From NCBI GenBank assembly GCA_964217345.1, contig CAXPJI010000029.1, positions 1 through 38,038 on the forward strand: a stretch of DNA of 38,038 nucleotides, given 5' to 3'. The position numbers were made by a program, and so were the translations under genes. The notes under the pieces were generated by a model, which had not been told where the DNA came from, did not search any database, and worked only from the letters and a program-made list of their open reading frames with translations. This document shows, piece by piece, positions 1 through 7,511 of the stretch (its first letter is position 1; the number at the start of each line of letters is the position of its first letter). This stretch comes from UBA3478 sp964217345. GTDB taxonomy: Bacteria; Bacteroidota; Bacteroidia; Flavobacteriales; Flavobacteriaceae.

Positions 1-44
1 CACAGTCTGTGACACTCTTTCCCTACACGACGCTCTTCCGATCT
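1..44 (+). other. Illumina adapter sequence (contamination)
   Basis: Bases 12-44 read exactly as the Illumina TruSeq read-1 primer and end in CTTCCGATCT. Bases 1-3 (cac) match the last bases of the P5 part of the adapter, and bases 4-11 (agtctgtg) sit where an 8-base i5 index belongs. This is synthetic library DNA left on the contig end. It has no biological role and should be trimmed. Confidence 0.97.
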
Positions 45-46
45 AT

Positions 47-429
47 AAACCACGCACCCGTTGGTCTCAGTCCGGACAGCGACTAATTTTCGATGCCTCT
101 GGGAGAGAGATTTTCTTTGAGATGCCCATCGGTTGGGATATCAATACGACGCATCCTGACCTCTTCCGCGTCGCTCATCACTTTTTGTGCTCACCTTGGG
201 AAAAGGGTATTCTTGAGAACTGGAAGCCCACCAGGCCGCAAGGTTGGCGTTGTGGTTTAGCGTTCAGTGCAGGTGTAGATTCGACGGCATGCATGGAGCT
301 CATGCCACCCCAAACTGTGTTGATGTACCATCAACGGGATGGTTTTGACTCAAAGTTGAACCATGCAAATGCACTCCGCTTCATCAACAAGTTGCGAGAG
401 GATGGAAAACAGGTCGTGACCGTGAAAAT
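47..429 (+). CDS. PP-loop ATPase-like protein fragment on a foreign (chimeric) segment
   Basis: An open frame runs from the end of the adapter (about base 47) without a stop to the junction near 430, so both ends are missing. The ATG at 122 is therefore probably internal. The fragment contains FSAGVDST, which resembles the SGGxDS pyrophosphate-binding loop of PP-loop ATPases such as NMN/asparagine synthetase-type and QueC-type enzymes. Later comes a strand-like stretch that fits a Rossmann-like fold. I cannot name the family more closely. A hand count gives about 50% GC for bases 61-420, against about 41% for 481-840, and the gene faces the opposite way to dnaE, which it interrupts. It most likely comes from another organism, joined during library preparation or assembly. 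Confidence 0.6.
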
Positions 430-1461
430 AATAAAACGCTCAAAGTAGAGATTGAGCTCGATAGGATCGACATCAGTAATGCGTAAGAGATAAGCTACAA
501 GGCTATTGGCCCCACTACCTCTTCCTACATAGAAAAAACCTCTCTTTCTAGCTTCTCTAGTGAGATCCCAGTTAATTAAGAAATAGGTGGTGAAGGATTT
601 TTCACAGATCAATTGCAGTTCTTTAGCTAGTCGTGCGTGCAGCTCTTTGGGTTTTTCTTTAGGATACCGGTACGATATGCCTTCTTGACATAAACGCCTG
701 AGTAGCCACTCATCTTCTTCCTGTTTTTTCCCAAATAATTGTTGGTTTTCTGAAGGGAGTCTGGGGTCAAAGGAATACTCAAATGAGCATTGTTTACTGA
801 GTTTCGCAGTTTGCTCTAATAAAAAGTCAAGATCGTTAACCGCCTTTTTTAATTCGTTTATATCGAGCATTTGATGATCGATATCCCCTTGTTCTTCGAC
901 GGCTAGTTTACTGAGTAATGTATTATTGTCAATAGCTCTTAGAAGGCGATGGGTATTAAAGTCTCTTTTAGATCGAAAGCTAACAGGGCTAAGGAATACA
1001 AGTCGTTCTTTGTTCTCAATAAGTTTACTAAATCGCAAGCGGTTGAGATCTTTGATCGATACCCCTATGTAATGATTGGGGAGTGTGATTTGTAGATTTT
1101 CAATTTGCACTTGAGTAAAGGGGTAGATAAAGCTTACCTCGTCGAGATCTGGAGCGTATTTTGGATACCCTTTTTTTGAGGCTTGAATCTCTGACACGAA
1201 TTGATTGAGATTATAGAAGCCTTGTGCATTTCTCGCGATTCCTACATAACCCTTCGAGTTTCTGTCGCGACAGTCAATGCCTACGATAGGTGGTATGTTT
1301 TTTTTCTGACAGTATTTAACAAAGGATAATACAGCAGCACTGTTGTTGATGTCGGTTAGTGCGGCGAAAGAATACCCTTTAGCAATAGCCAGGTCGACGA
1401 GCTCTTCTTCTGAGATCGTTCCGTATCGTAGACTGTAATAACTGTGACATTGTAGATACAT
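430..1461 (-). CDS. DNA polymerase III alpha subunit-like protein (DnaE paralogue), truncated
   Basis: Only residues 1-344 of a protein usually near 1000 residues are present. The N-terminus is a PHP-type domain (CHSYYSLRYGT, then ALTDINN), as in the second DnaE of Bacteroidota. The PHP metal site looks degenerate, because CHSY stands where an HxH-type motif would be. The palm begins with GRGSGANSLVAYLL and YFERFI. The frame then leaves the family: the expected continuation carrying the catalytic PDFDID aspartates is absent and unrelated residues follow. This places the chimeric junction at about 425-432. The gene starts with an ATG whose A is the last base of the dinB stop (TAATG), so the two are translationally coupled. 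By analogy with ImuB-DnaE2 mutasomes, it probably extends DNA past lesions together with the DinB enzyme. Confidence 0.85.
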
Positions 1462-2675
1462 TATTGCTTGCGATGAGCGAGTACGATAGGGGCGTTTCCG
1501 TTAAATGGGTTTTCAATTCGTCCGATAGTTTTAGCACCTAGACTTGAGGCTCTGATAATACTTCGATCACCAAAACGTAGTCTCATTCTATCTATGGCTT
1601 GATAGAGCTGAATCGCTGATTCGTTATCGTCAAATAGGTTGATCTGGTAGTTACCTCCTGCCAAGTGACTGAATTTGACCCCTATTAGTCGAACTCTTAG
1701 TCGTCGATTATACAAAGCGTTGAATAGCTCTAATATTCTAGGAATTAACAAGTGATCTGCGCTAGTGTAGGGTATTTTTAATTGCCTGCTCTGAGTGTCA
1801 AAGTCGGCATATCTTATTTTAACGCTTACGCAAGAAGTTAACTTTTGACCCCTTCTGAGCTGATAGGCTAGGTTCTCGGTCATTGCAATAAGTAATTCTC
1901 TCAAGAGAGTCATATCTATGGTGTCGTAGTCAAAGGTTCTTTCGGTAGAAATAGATTTTCTTTCATTGTAAGTGATTACAGGGCTGTGATCTATTCCTTG
2001 AGCCCTTCGCCAAATAACTCCTCCTGTTTTTCCCAACGTTTGCAGAAGAAGCTCTTCGGGTAGCTTTTGAAGGTCACTGACAATTCTAATGCCTAATCGC
2101 TGCAGTGTTAGTCCTGTTTTGTCACCTATCATTGGGATTTTTCGAATAGGGAGTGGAGCCAAAAATTGCTTCTCGTATCCTTGATCGATTTTAATTTGAT
2201 TGTTGGGTTTTGCCTCGCCGGTGGCTACTTTAGAAACTATTTTGTTTATTGATAGCCCAAGCGATATTGGCAATCCACTTTCTCTAATGATCTTGGTTCT
2301 TAGTTCTGAGGCGAACTTATAAGTGCCGAAAAATTGATCCATTCCACTTAGGTCTGCGTAGAATTCATCGATACTGGCTTTCTCAAAAGCAGGTACCTCT
2401 GATTTGATAATTTCAGTGATGAGGTCTGAATATTTGGTGTAGGTGCCTGAATTACCTCTTAATACAATAGCTTCTGGACAGAGTCTGCGAGCTAATTTCA
2501 TAGGCATTCCTGAGTGCACGCCAAAAGCTCGTGTTTCATAGCTGCAAGCAGCTACTACTCCGCGGTCACTGATGCCGCCGACTAGAAGAGGTCTTTTCTT
2601 AAGTTCGCTGTTAATGAGCCGCTCTACAGAGACGAAAAAACTGTCTAGATCTAGATGTAAAATACTTCGATTCAC
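1461..2675 (-). CDS. dinB: Y-family DNA polymerase IV (DinB)
   Basis: This 404-residue translesion polymerase carries the Y-family metal ligands in HLDLDSFF (D9) and SIDEFYADLS (D103, E104). The helix-hairpin-helix thumb region (IRKIPMIGDKTG) lies near residues 177-188, followed by a little-finger domain after about residue 230. Near the C-terminus QINLF (344-348) matches the QxxLF clamp-binding consensus, so recruitment by the sliding clamp is likely. It is the first gene of a two-gene unit with the DnaE-like gene. Upstream, two palindromes at 2689-2718 suggest repression, perhaps damage-inducible. No LexA or S24 repressor gene is visible in the window, so the regulator is unknown. Confidence 0.93.
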   Translation of the reverse strand: MNRSILHLDLDSFFVSVERLINSELKKRPLLVGGISDRGVVAACSYETRAFGVHSGMPMKLARRLCPEAIVLRGNSGTYTKYSDLITEIIKSEVPAFEKASIDEFYADLSGMDQFFGTYKFASELRTKIIRESGLPISLGLSINKIVSKVATGEAKPNNQIKIDQGYEKQFLAPLPIRKIPMIGDKTGLTLQRLGIRIVSDLQKLPEELLLQTLGKTGGVIWRRAQGIDHSPVITYNERKSISTERTFDYDTIDMTLLRELLIAMTENLAYQLRRGQKLTSCVSVKIRYADFDTQSRQLKIPYTSADHLLIPRILELFNALYNRRLRVRLIGVKFSHLAGGNYQINLFDDNESAIQLYQAIDRMRLRFGDRSIIRASSLGAKTIGRIENPFNGNAPIVLAHRKQ

Positions 2676-2688
2676 TATTCAAAATTAT

Positions 2689-2718
2689 GGAATTATTCCA
2701 ATTATTAGGAAATATTCC
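2689..2718. promoter_or_regulatory. Tandem palindromic operator upstream of dinB
   Basis: GGAATTATTCC (2689-2699, a perfect odd dyad) and GGAAATATTCC (2708-2718, GGAA/TTCC arms) lie 19 bp apart centre to centre, 14-43 bp before the dinB start. TTCC/GGAA also pair across the space between them. Two same-face half-site pairs overlapping the presumed minus-strand promoter fit a dimeric repressor. The identity of the regulator is inference. Confidence 0.5.
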
Positions 2719-2758
2719 TTTAATGAAGTTTTCAACAATCGGATAAAAAAATTGCCCC

Positions 2759-2766
2759 TATATTTG
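2759..2766 (+). promoter_or_regulatory. Bacteroidota -7 promoter element (TATATTTG)
   Basis: TATATTTG matches the Bacteroidota -7 consensus TAnnTTTG exactly. No TTG stands at the usual -33 distance. It would start a plus-strand transcript near 2772 that covers the structured element ending at the terminator near 2858. Confidence 0.5.
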
Positions 2767-2770
2767 TAGT

Positions 2771-2858
2771 GTTGTGTTGTGCAGGTAAAACTGCATCAAG
2801 TGTGGTATCCACAGTGATACTGACCTTTGAAAGGCTTTCCTTAGGGGAGGCTTTTTTT
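2771..2858 (+). ncRNA. Candidate structured small RNA or 5' leader
   Basis: Between a TATATTTG element and a terminator lie about 90 nt with several hairpins: GCAG/CTGC (2781-2784 with 2791-2794, extendable outward), TGTGG/CCACA (2801-2805 with 2809-2813), and an alternative GTATC/GATAC (2805-2809 with 2816-2820) that excludes the second. No ORF of note is present. It may be a free small RNA, or a leader that controls the nitroreductase-ruvC-hemW operon 45 nt downstream. I do not recognise an Rfam family, including SRP RNA or the common riboswitches. Confidence 0.4.
2830..2858 (+). terminator. Intrinsic terminator before the nitroreductase gene
   Basis: AAAGGCTTTCC (2830-2840) pairs across a TTA loop with GGGGAGGCTTTT. 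The stem has about 11 pairs, with G-U pairs and one bulged G, and runs into seven Ts (2852-2858). No plus-strand protein gene lies upstream that it could serve, so it belongs to the candidate RNA or acts as an attenuator. Confidence 0.6.
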
Positions 2859-2874
2859 GTTTCTAGCCCATTAG

Positions 2875-2882
2875 TACTTTTA
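2875..2882 (+). promoter_or_regulatory. Possible -7 element of the nitroreductase operon
   Basis: TACTTTTA matches TAnnTTTG except at the last base and lies 21 bp before the start codon. A TTG at 2857-2859 is only 15 bp upstream, shorter than usual. If real, it separates the operon from the RNA element upstream. Confidence 0.3.
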
Positions 2883-2903
2883 GGACTTTAAAAAATATCG
2901 CTC

Positions 2904-3464
2904 ATGGAATTAAGTGAATTAATACGAACTCGAAGAAGTGTATATCCAGGATCTTATAACGATCGCCCAATCGCTGACGAGCTTATCGAAGAAATGCTTG
3001 AAGCGGCTCGATGGGCGCCAACCCATAAGAAAACTCAGCCTTGGCGATTTGTAGTTGTTCGATCAGAAGCTCGTAATCGACTCGCAGACGCTATTGGTGA
3101 AGCGTATACCAAAACTGCTCAGAAGTTCAGTCAAATCACTCACGACAAGATGTGCTCAAATGCGACAAAGTCTCAAGTAGCTATCGCTATTTGTATGAAA
3201 AGAGATCCGAAAGAATCGCTTCCTGAGTGGGAAGAAGTTGCAGCAGTAGCAATGGCCGTTCAGAATTTGTGGCTTACTAGTCATGAAAAAGGAATTGGGG
3301 GTTATTGGAGTTCTCCGGGGGTTGTCCAGCATTTAGGAGATTTTCTTGAATTAGAAGAGGGAGAGCGTTGTTATGGATTGTTCTATATGGGCTATTACGA
3401 TGAAAAGCCTGAAGACTCGGTGCGTTTACCCCTCGCTGAGGTTGTTCGCTACTTCGATCGCTAA
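2904..3464 (+). CDS. Nitroreductase family protein (FMN-dependent)
   Basis: This 186-residue protein has the short nitroreductase fold. IRTRRSVYPG near the N-terminus is the usual FMN-phosphate binding segment, and AARWAPTHKKTQPWRFVVV (about 35-53) is the family's second FMN-contact region. GIGGYWSSPG lies near residues 130-140. Such enzymes reduce nitro compounds or quinones with NAD(P)H, and the natural substrate is not evident. It heads a plus-strand operon with ruvC (17 bp gap), hemW and a cyclase-family gene. Its association with ruvC looks positional rather than functional. Confidence 0.88.
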   Translation: MELSELIRTRRSVYPGSYNDRPIADELIEEMLEAARWAPTHKKTQPWRFVVVRSEARNRLADAIGEAYTKTAQKFSQITHDKMCSNATKSQVAIAICMKRDPKESLPEWEEVAAVAMAVQNLWLTSHEKGIGGYWSSPGVVQHLGDFLELEEGERCYGLFYMGYYDEKPEDSVRLPLAEVVRYFDR

Positions 3465-3481
3465 ATCGTTACCTTAGTAGT

Positions 3482-4033
3482 ATGTCCGCCTCGAAAATTA
3501 TCTTGGGAGTAGATCCCGGAACCACCATTATGGGTTTTGGCCTTATTGAGGTGAATGGTTCTCAAATGAAATTCTTGCAGATGAACGAGTTACGCCTTCA
3601 AAAGGTAAGTGACCCTTATCTAAAACTGCGTATGATCTACGAAAGAACCATCGAGCTTATTGATACTTATCATCCCGATGAGATGGCTCTAGAGGCACCA
3701 TTCTTTGGTAAAAACGTACAATCCATGCTCAAATTGGGTAGAGCTCAAGGCGTAGCTATGGCTGCTGGTCTTTCCCGTCAAATACCGGTTACCGAGTATC
3801 TTCCAAAGAAAATTAAGATGGCGATCACTGGTAACGGTAATGCTTCGAAGGAACAAGTAGCGAAGATGCTTCAAGGGATGTTTGCTTTAAAGGAACTTCC
3901 AAAAAATTTAGATGCTACAGACGGTTTGGCAGCGGCGGTTTGTCATTTTTATAACGCAGGTAAGCCCGAGGCGACCAAGGCCTTTCACTCTTGGTCAAGC
4001 TTTGTTAGCCAGAATAAAGATCGAACCAGCTAA
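3482..4033 (+). CDS. ruvC: Holliday junction resolvase RuvC
   Basis: RuvC cuts Holliday junctions symmetrically in the RuvABC complex during homologous recombination. The 183-residue length is normal. The acidic catalytic residues are visible: D11 in GVDPGT, E71 in ALEAPFFGKN, and D144/D147 in LDATDGLAAAVCH. ATG at 3482 follows the nitroreductase stop by 17 bp. The last base of the stop (TAATG) is the first of the hemW start, so translation of the two is coupled. Confidence 0.97.
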   Translation: MSASKIILGVDPGTTIMGFGLIEVNGSQMKFLQMNELRLQKVSDPYLKLRMIYERTIELIDTYHPDEMALEAPFFGKNVQSMLKLGRAQGVAMAAGLSRQIPVTEYLPKKIKMAITGNGNASKEQVAKMLQGMFALKELPKNLDATDGLAAAVCHFYNAGKPEATKAFHSWSSFVSQNKDRTS

Positions 4034-5178
4034 TGGCGAGTTTTTATCTCCACATTCCTTTTTGTCGTCGCGCTTGTCACTATTGTGATTTTCACTTCTC
4101 GACAAAACTCGATTATATCGATCGAATGGTTGTTGCGATGACCGAAGAAATGCGTTTGAGAAAAACAGACTGGCAAGAAGCTACCTTTAACACTCTTTAC
4201 TTAGGAGGCGGAACCCCCTCGGTACTGAGTAAGCAGCAATTACTAGTATTGAAAAATGCGGCTTTAACGCATTATTCTTTTACCGCAGATTTTGAATTTA
4301 CCTTGGAGGTAAACCCTGAGGATGTCAATGAGGACCAAATAATGTCCTGGAAGGAGGCTGGTGTGAATAGACTGAGTATTGGTCTTCAGTCTTTTGAAGA
4401 TCGAGACTTAAAACTGATGAATCGAGCGCATAGCTCAGAAGATTCTTTACGGTCACTAGAGTTGGCTGTCAATCATTTCGATAGAGTTTCTGTAGATGTT
4501 ATTTATGGTATCCCGGGACAATCTGATGAATTGCTTCAAAAGGGTATAAACAAGGTTGTAGGTATCGGGGCAACTCACGTTTCTGCCTATGCTTTGACTG
4601 TGGAACCTAAGACTGTCCTTGCTAGTTATATTGAAAAGGAACTTATTCCAGATATCGATGAGGAACAGGCAGAAAGACAATTCCTTGTCGTTCTTGACAC
4701 CTTAATGAGTAAAGGGTTTGAGCATTATGAAATTTCAAATTTTGCACTACCGGGCCATTATTCTATTAATAATAGTTCTTACTGGAAGGGCGTTTCGTAT
4801 GTCGGTATAGGCCCCTCTGCACATGGATTTGATGGTAAGAGTAGATATTGGAATGTTGCGCAGAACCACAAGTATATGAATGCTGTCGAAAGGGGAGTGT
4901 TGGATTTTGAAAGCGAAGAATTGACGACTAAAGACCGCTATAACGAATTCGTGATGACCTCGCTTCGAACCCAATGGGGGGTGAGTTATCAGGATCTCGA
5001 AGCTGAATTTGGTACACCTTATCTGAATTATTTCAAGATGATGATCACCCCATTTTTACTCGATGCGCTATTGTTTGAAGAGGAAGGGGTGATTAGAGCT
5101 ACTCGGAAGGGTAAATTTTTAATTGATGGAATAGCTAGTGAGTTGTTTATGGTCGAACTAAAAACGAATCGCACATGA
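4033..5178 (+). CDS. hemW: HemW-type radical SAM protein (haem chaperone, formerly HemN-like)
   Basis: FYLHIPFCRRACHYCDFHF at the N-terminus holds the radical-SAM cysteines C11, C15 and C18. LYLGGGTPS, EVNPEDV and LSIGLQSFEDR follow in the order typical of HemW and the HemN-like group. HemW proteins bind haem and a 4Fe-4S cluster and hand haem to apo-proteins; they lack coproporphyrinogen dehydrogenase activity. The length of 381 residues is typical of HemW rather than of HemN (about 450). The gene overlaps ruvC by 1 bp and the next gene by 4 bp (ATGA), so it sits in the middle of a coupled operon. Confidence 0.92.
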   Translation: MASFYLHIPFCRRACHYCDFHFSTKLDYIDRMVVAMTEEMRLRKTDWQEATFNTLYLGGGTPSVLSKQQLLVLKNAALTHYSFTADFEFTLEVNPEDVNEDQIMSWKEAGVNRLSIGLQSFEDRDLKLMNRAHSSEDSLRSLELAVNHFDRVSVDVIYGIPGQSDELLQKGINKVVGIGATHVSAYALTVEPKTVLASYIEKELIPDIDEEQAERQFLVVLDTLMSKGFEHYEISNFALPGHYSINNSSYWKGVSYVGIGPSAHGFDGKSRYWNVAQNHKYMNAVERGVLDFESEELTTKDRYNEFVMTSLRTQWGVSYQDLEAEFGTPYLNYFKMMITPFLLDALLFEEEGVIRATRKGKFLIDGIASELFMVELKTNRT

Positions 5179-5900
5179 TACGATTAACCATTGAGGATAA
5201 GGAGTATATGTTTGATGAGACGCTTGGTGTTGATCTGTCAAGAGCGGTAGGTAGTGGAGTAAACGCCTGGTACATCGGCAACCCTAAGATAGGTCCTTTA
5301 GAAATCGGAGGAGCTGTTTTTAGCGTGTCTTCGGGTGCTGCAGTGAATTTTGACCAAATTAATTTTGCTCCACATGCCCATGGGACGCATACTGAAACAT
5401 TTGGGCATATTGACGAAAATCAGCTTTTGATTGAGGAATTGAGACTTCCTTTATTTATGCCTTGCAAACTTATTTGTCCGAGTTTAGAGATCATAGATGG
5501 AGATCATATATTAACTAAAAAAGCATTAAATCGCTGCGATTATGAAGGGGTGAAGGCTTTAGTGATTCGATTGAATCCGAATAAAGAATATCCCATCAAT
5601 TACGATCATACGAATTGGCCCTATCTCAGTGAATCAGCTACGAAGCAACTCGTTGAAGCAGGAGTGGAGCATTTGGTGCTTGATGTGCCCTCTATCGATA
5701 AAGAGAAGGATCATGGAGCTCTTTTGTCGCATCGCGCTTTCTGGAAAGGATCAGAATCTCCAAGAACCTCGGCAACGATCACTGAGTTTGCACAGATTCC
5801 TGCCGATCTACCTGCCGGTAATTATTTACTCCAGCTACAGGTTGCGCCTATTCTTAGTGATGCTGCACCAAGTCGTCCGATACTATTTAAGACTCTTTAG
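5175..5900 (+). CDS. Cyclase/kynurenine formamidase-like metal hydrolase
   Basis: This 241-residue protein belongs to the cyclase family (Pfam PF04199), recognised by HAHGTHTETFGH (67-78), which corresponds to the HxGTHxDxPxH metal-binding motif of KynB. The site is divergent: the first His is displaced, E74 replaces Asp and G77 replaces Pro. DHTNWPYLSESA and LDVPSIDK later in the protein fit the family. The real substrate is unknown, and KynB activity should not be assumed. It is the last gene of the ruvC-hemW operon, with ATGA overlap at its start. Its end overlaps the convergent peptidase gene by 14 bp. Confidence 0.8.
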   Translation: MIRLTIEDKEYMFDETLGVDLSRAVGSGVNAWYIGNPKIGPLEIGGAVFSVSSGAAVNFDQINFAPHAHGTHTETFGHIDENQLLIEELRLPLFMPCKLICPSLEIIDGDHILTKKALNRCDYEGVKALVIRLNPNKEYPINYDHTNWPYLSESATKQLVEAGVEHLVLDVPSIDKEKDHGALLSHRAFWKGSESPRTSATITEFAQIPADLPAGNYLLQLQVAPILSDAAPSRPILFKTL

Positions 5901-7278
5901 ACAGTTCTGTATAGTACTTGAAAAAATAGGGGATGGTTGCAATTCCCTTATAGTAATTGAATAGTCCATAATGCTCATTCGGAGAATGGATGGCATCACT
6001 GTCTAATCCGAATCCCATCAGTACTGACTTTACCCCTAAAACAGATTCAAATAATGCTACGATCGGAATACTTCCTCCTCCTCGCTGTGGAACTGGCTTT
6101 TTTTGAAACGTTGTCTCTAGTGCTTTTTCTGCTGCTAAATATCCGATACTATCAATAGGAGTAACATAAGGAGTGCCCCCGTGATGTGGAGTTACTTTAA
6201 CCTTAACTCCGATTGGAGCAATCGCTTCGAAGTGCTCCGTGAATAGTCGAGTGATTTCATGATGGTCTTGGTCGGGCACTAAACGCATAGATATTTTGGC
6301 GTAGGCTTTAGAAGGGAGAACTGTTTTCGCTCCTTCACCAATGTATCCGCCCCAGATTCCATTCACATCAAGAGTTGGTCGAATCGAGGCCCGCTCTATA
6401 GTAGAGTATCCCTTTTCTCCATTTACCCCGTCAATATCAAGATGTTCATTGTACTCTTCTTGATCAAAGGGTACTTCTGCCATCGCTGCGCGCTCTTCAG
6501 TACTGAGTTCGATTACCTTGTCGTAGAACCCAGGAATCGTTATTTTTCCTTCGTCGTCATGAAGCGATGCGATCATCTTGCTTAAAGTGTTGATCGGATT
6601 CACCACTGCACCACCATAAACCCCCGAATGAAGATCTCGGTTAGGTCCTGTTACCTCTACTTCAACATAACTTAATCCACGAAGCCCTGTTTGAATAGAG
6701 GGAATATCTCTACTAATCATCCCTGTATCTGAAATGAGAATAATGTCGCTGCTGAGCCGTTTCTTGTAAGTTTCTAAAAACTCTCCTAAACTATCACTAC
6801 CTACTTCTTCTTCGCCTTCAATCATGAACTTGACGTTACAAGGAAGTTCGTTCTCAGCAACCATAGCTTCAAACGCCTTCACGTGCATATAAAACTGACC
6901 TTTATCATCACAAGCGCCACGTGCGTAAATAGCTCCCTCAGGATGTAGTGCTGATTTTTTGATCACCGGCTCAAAAGGGCCTGACTCCCAAAGTTCAATA
7001 GGATCGGGTGGTTGCACATCGTAGTGACCATAGACCAAAATGGTCGGAAGGTTCTTGTCAATAATCTTCTCACCGTAAACTATAGGATACCCTTTAGTAG
7101 CGATCACTTCACTGCTATCGCAGCCGGCTTCTTTGAGTTTTTCGGCGGTAAAAGCTGCTGCCTGTAAAACCGCTTCTTTATAGGCAGGATCTGCACTTAC
7201 CGAAGGTATTTTCAGTAATTCAATCAGCTCGTTTGTGAAGCGCTCCTTGTGGTTTTCAATGTAGTTATTCAGATTCAT
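5887..7278 (-). CDS. M20 family metallopeptidase (dipeptidase)
   Basis: This 463-residue protein is a di-zinc exopeptidase of the M20 group related to carnosinase-type dipeptidases. Metal and catalytic residues are in place: H85 and D87 in VYGHYDVQPP, D124 in ARGACDDKG, E156-E157 in EGEEEVGS, and a His near the C-terminus in DAIHSPNEH. A dimerisation domain sits between about residues 195 and 310 (DLHSGVYGG, then a lid). There is no signal peptide, so it is probably cytoplasmic and completes peptide breakdown to amino acids. It is a single gene that converges on and overlaps the cyclase gene by 14 bp. Confidence 0.92.
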   Translation of the reverse strand: MNLNNYIENHKERFTNELIELLKIPSVSADPAYKEAVLQAAAFTAEKLKEAGCDSSEVIATKGYPIVYGEKIIDKNLPTILVYGHYDVQPPDPIELWESGPFEPVIKKSALHPEGAIYARGACDDKGQFYMHVKAFEAMVAENELPCNVKFMIEGEEEVGSDSLGEFLETYKKRLSSDIILISDTGMISRDIPSIQTGLRGLSYVEVEVTGPNRDLHSGVYGGAVVNPINTLSKMIASLHDDEGKITIPGFYDKVIELSTEERAAMAEVPFDQEEYNEHLDIDGVNGEKGYSTIERASIRPTLDVNGIWGGYIGEGAKTVLPSKAYAKISMRLVPDQDHHEITRLFTEHFEAIAPIGVKVKVTPHHGGTPYVTPIDSIGYLAAEKALETTFQKKPVPQRGGGSIPIVALFESVLGVKSVLMGFGLDSDAIHSPNEHYGLFNYYKGIATIPYFFKYYTELSKES

Positions 7279-7354
7279 TTTCGAGGTTCTTTAAAGTGGC
7301 ACTAATTTACGAATAAGAATTTGCAAGAATTTTTAGGATTTTAAAAAATTAGGG

Positions 7355-7362
7355 TATATTTG
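7355..7362 (+). promoter_or_regulatory. -7 promoter element of tRNA-Leu
   Basis: TATATTTG is an exact TAnnTTTG match 24 bp before the mature tRNA end. A clear TTG at -33 is not seen; TTTTAGG lies near the expected position. Confidence 0.6.
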
Positions 7363-7386
7363 CCGTCCTTATTGGTAATCCCAATT

Positions 7387-7471
7387 GCGGATGTGATGGA
7401 ATTGGTAGACATGCTAGACTTAGGATCTAGTGCCGCGAGGCGTGGGGGTTCGACTCCCTTCATCCGCACCA
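7387..7471 (+). tRNA. tRNA-Leu (anticodon UAG)
   Basis: A class II tRNA with acceptor arms GCGGATG and CATCCGC, D-arm with TGGTAGAC, anticodon stem CTAGA/TCTAG around loop CTTAGGA (anticodon TAG at 7421-7423), a long variable arm (TGCCGCGAGGCGT) and T-loop TTCGACT. CCA is encoded at 7469-7471. The long variable arm and anticodon identify leucine. It has its own promoter and terminator. Confidence 0.97.
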
Positions 7472-7500
7472 AAAAGCCGAGAATTTTCTCGGCTTTTTTT
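7471..7500 (+). terminator. Terminator after tRNA-Leu, possibly shared with waaA
   Basis: AAAAAGCCGAGAA pairs with TTCTCGGCTTTTT around a short T-rich loop, followed by more Ts. The A-run on the left side makes it usable in both directions, which suits the convergent waaA gene ending at 7512. Confidence 0.88.
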
Positions 7501-7511
7501 ATGCGTATTCG

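Noticed and set aside
331..429. The C-terminal 32 residues of the DnaE frame
   Set aside because: They are antisense to the PP-loop fragment and do not match DnaE; they come from the foreign segment.
122..448. A complete 108-residue protein from ATG 122 to a stop at 446-448
   Set aside because: The frame is open upstream to the adapter and its last residues lie beyond the chimeric junction, so both ends are artefacts.
2781..2858. SRP RNA, 6S RNA or a known riboswitch in the dinB-nitroreductase gap
   Set aside because: The conserved GGAAG/AGCAGCC core of SRP RNA is absent, the length is too short for 6S RNA, and I saw no TPP, SAM-II, preQ1 or fluoride consensus.
430..5900. A mobile repair island or phage-borne module
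   Set aside because: No integrase, transposase, terminal repeats or tRNA-flanking att site is visible, and base use looks like the rest of the window after base 430.
5175..5900. Assignment as KynB of tryptophan breakdown
   Set aside because: The metal motif is divergent and no other kynurenine gene is nearby, so only the family is assigned.
5629..5964. Second frame within the cyclase gene extending into the peptidase
   Set aside because: It overlaps two well-supported genes and its translation has no recognisable domain.
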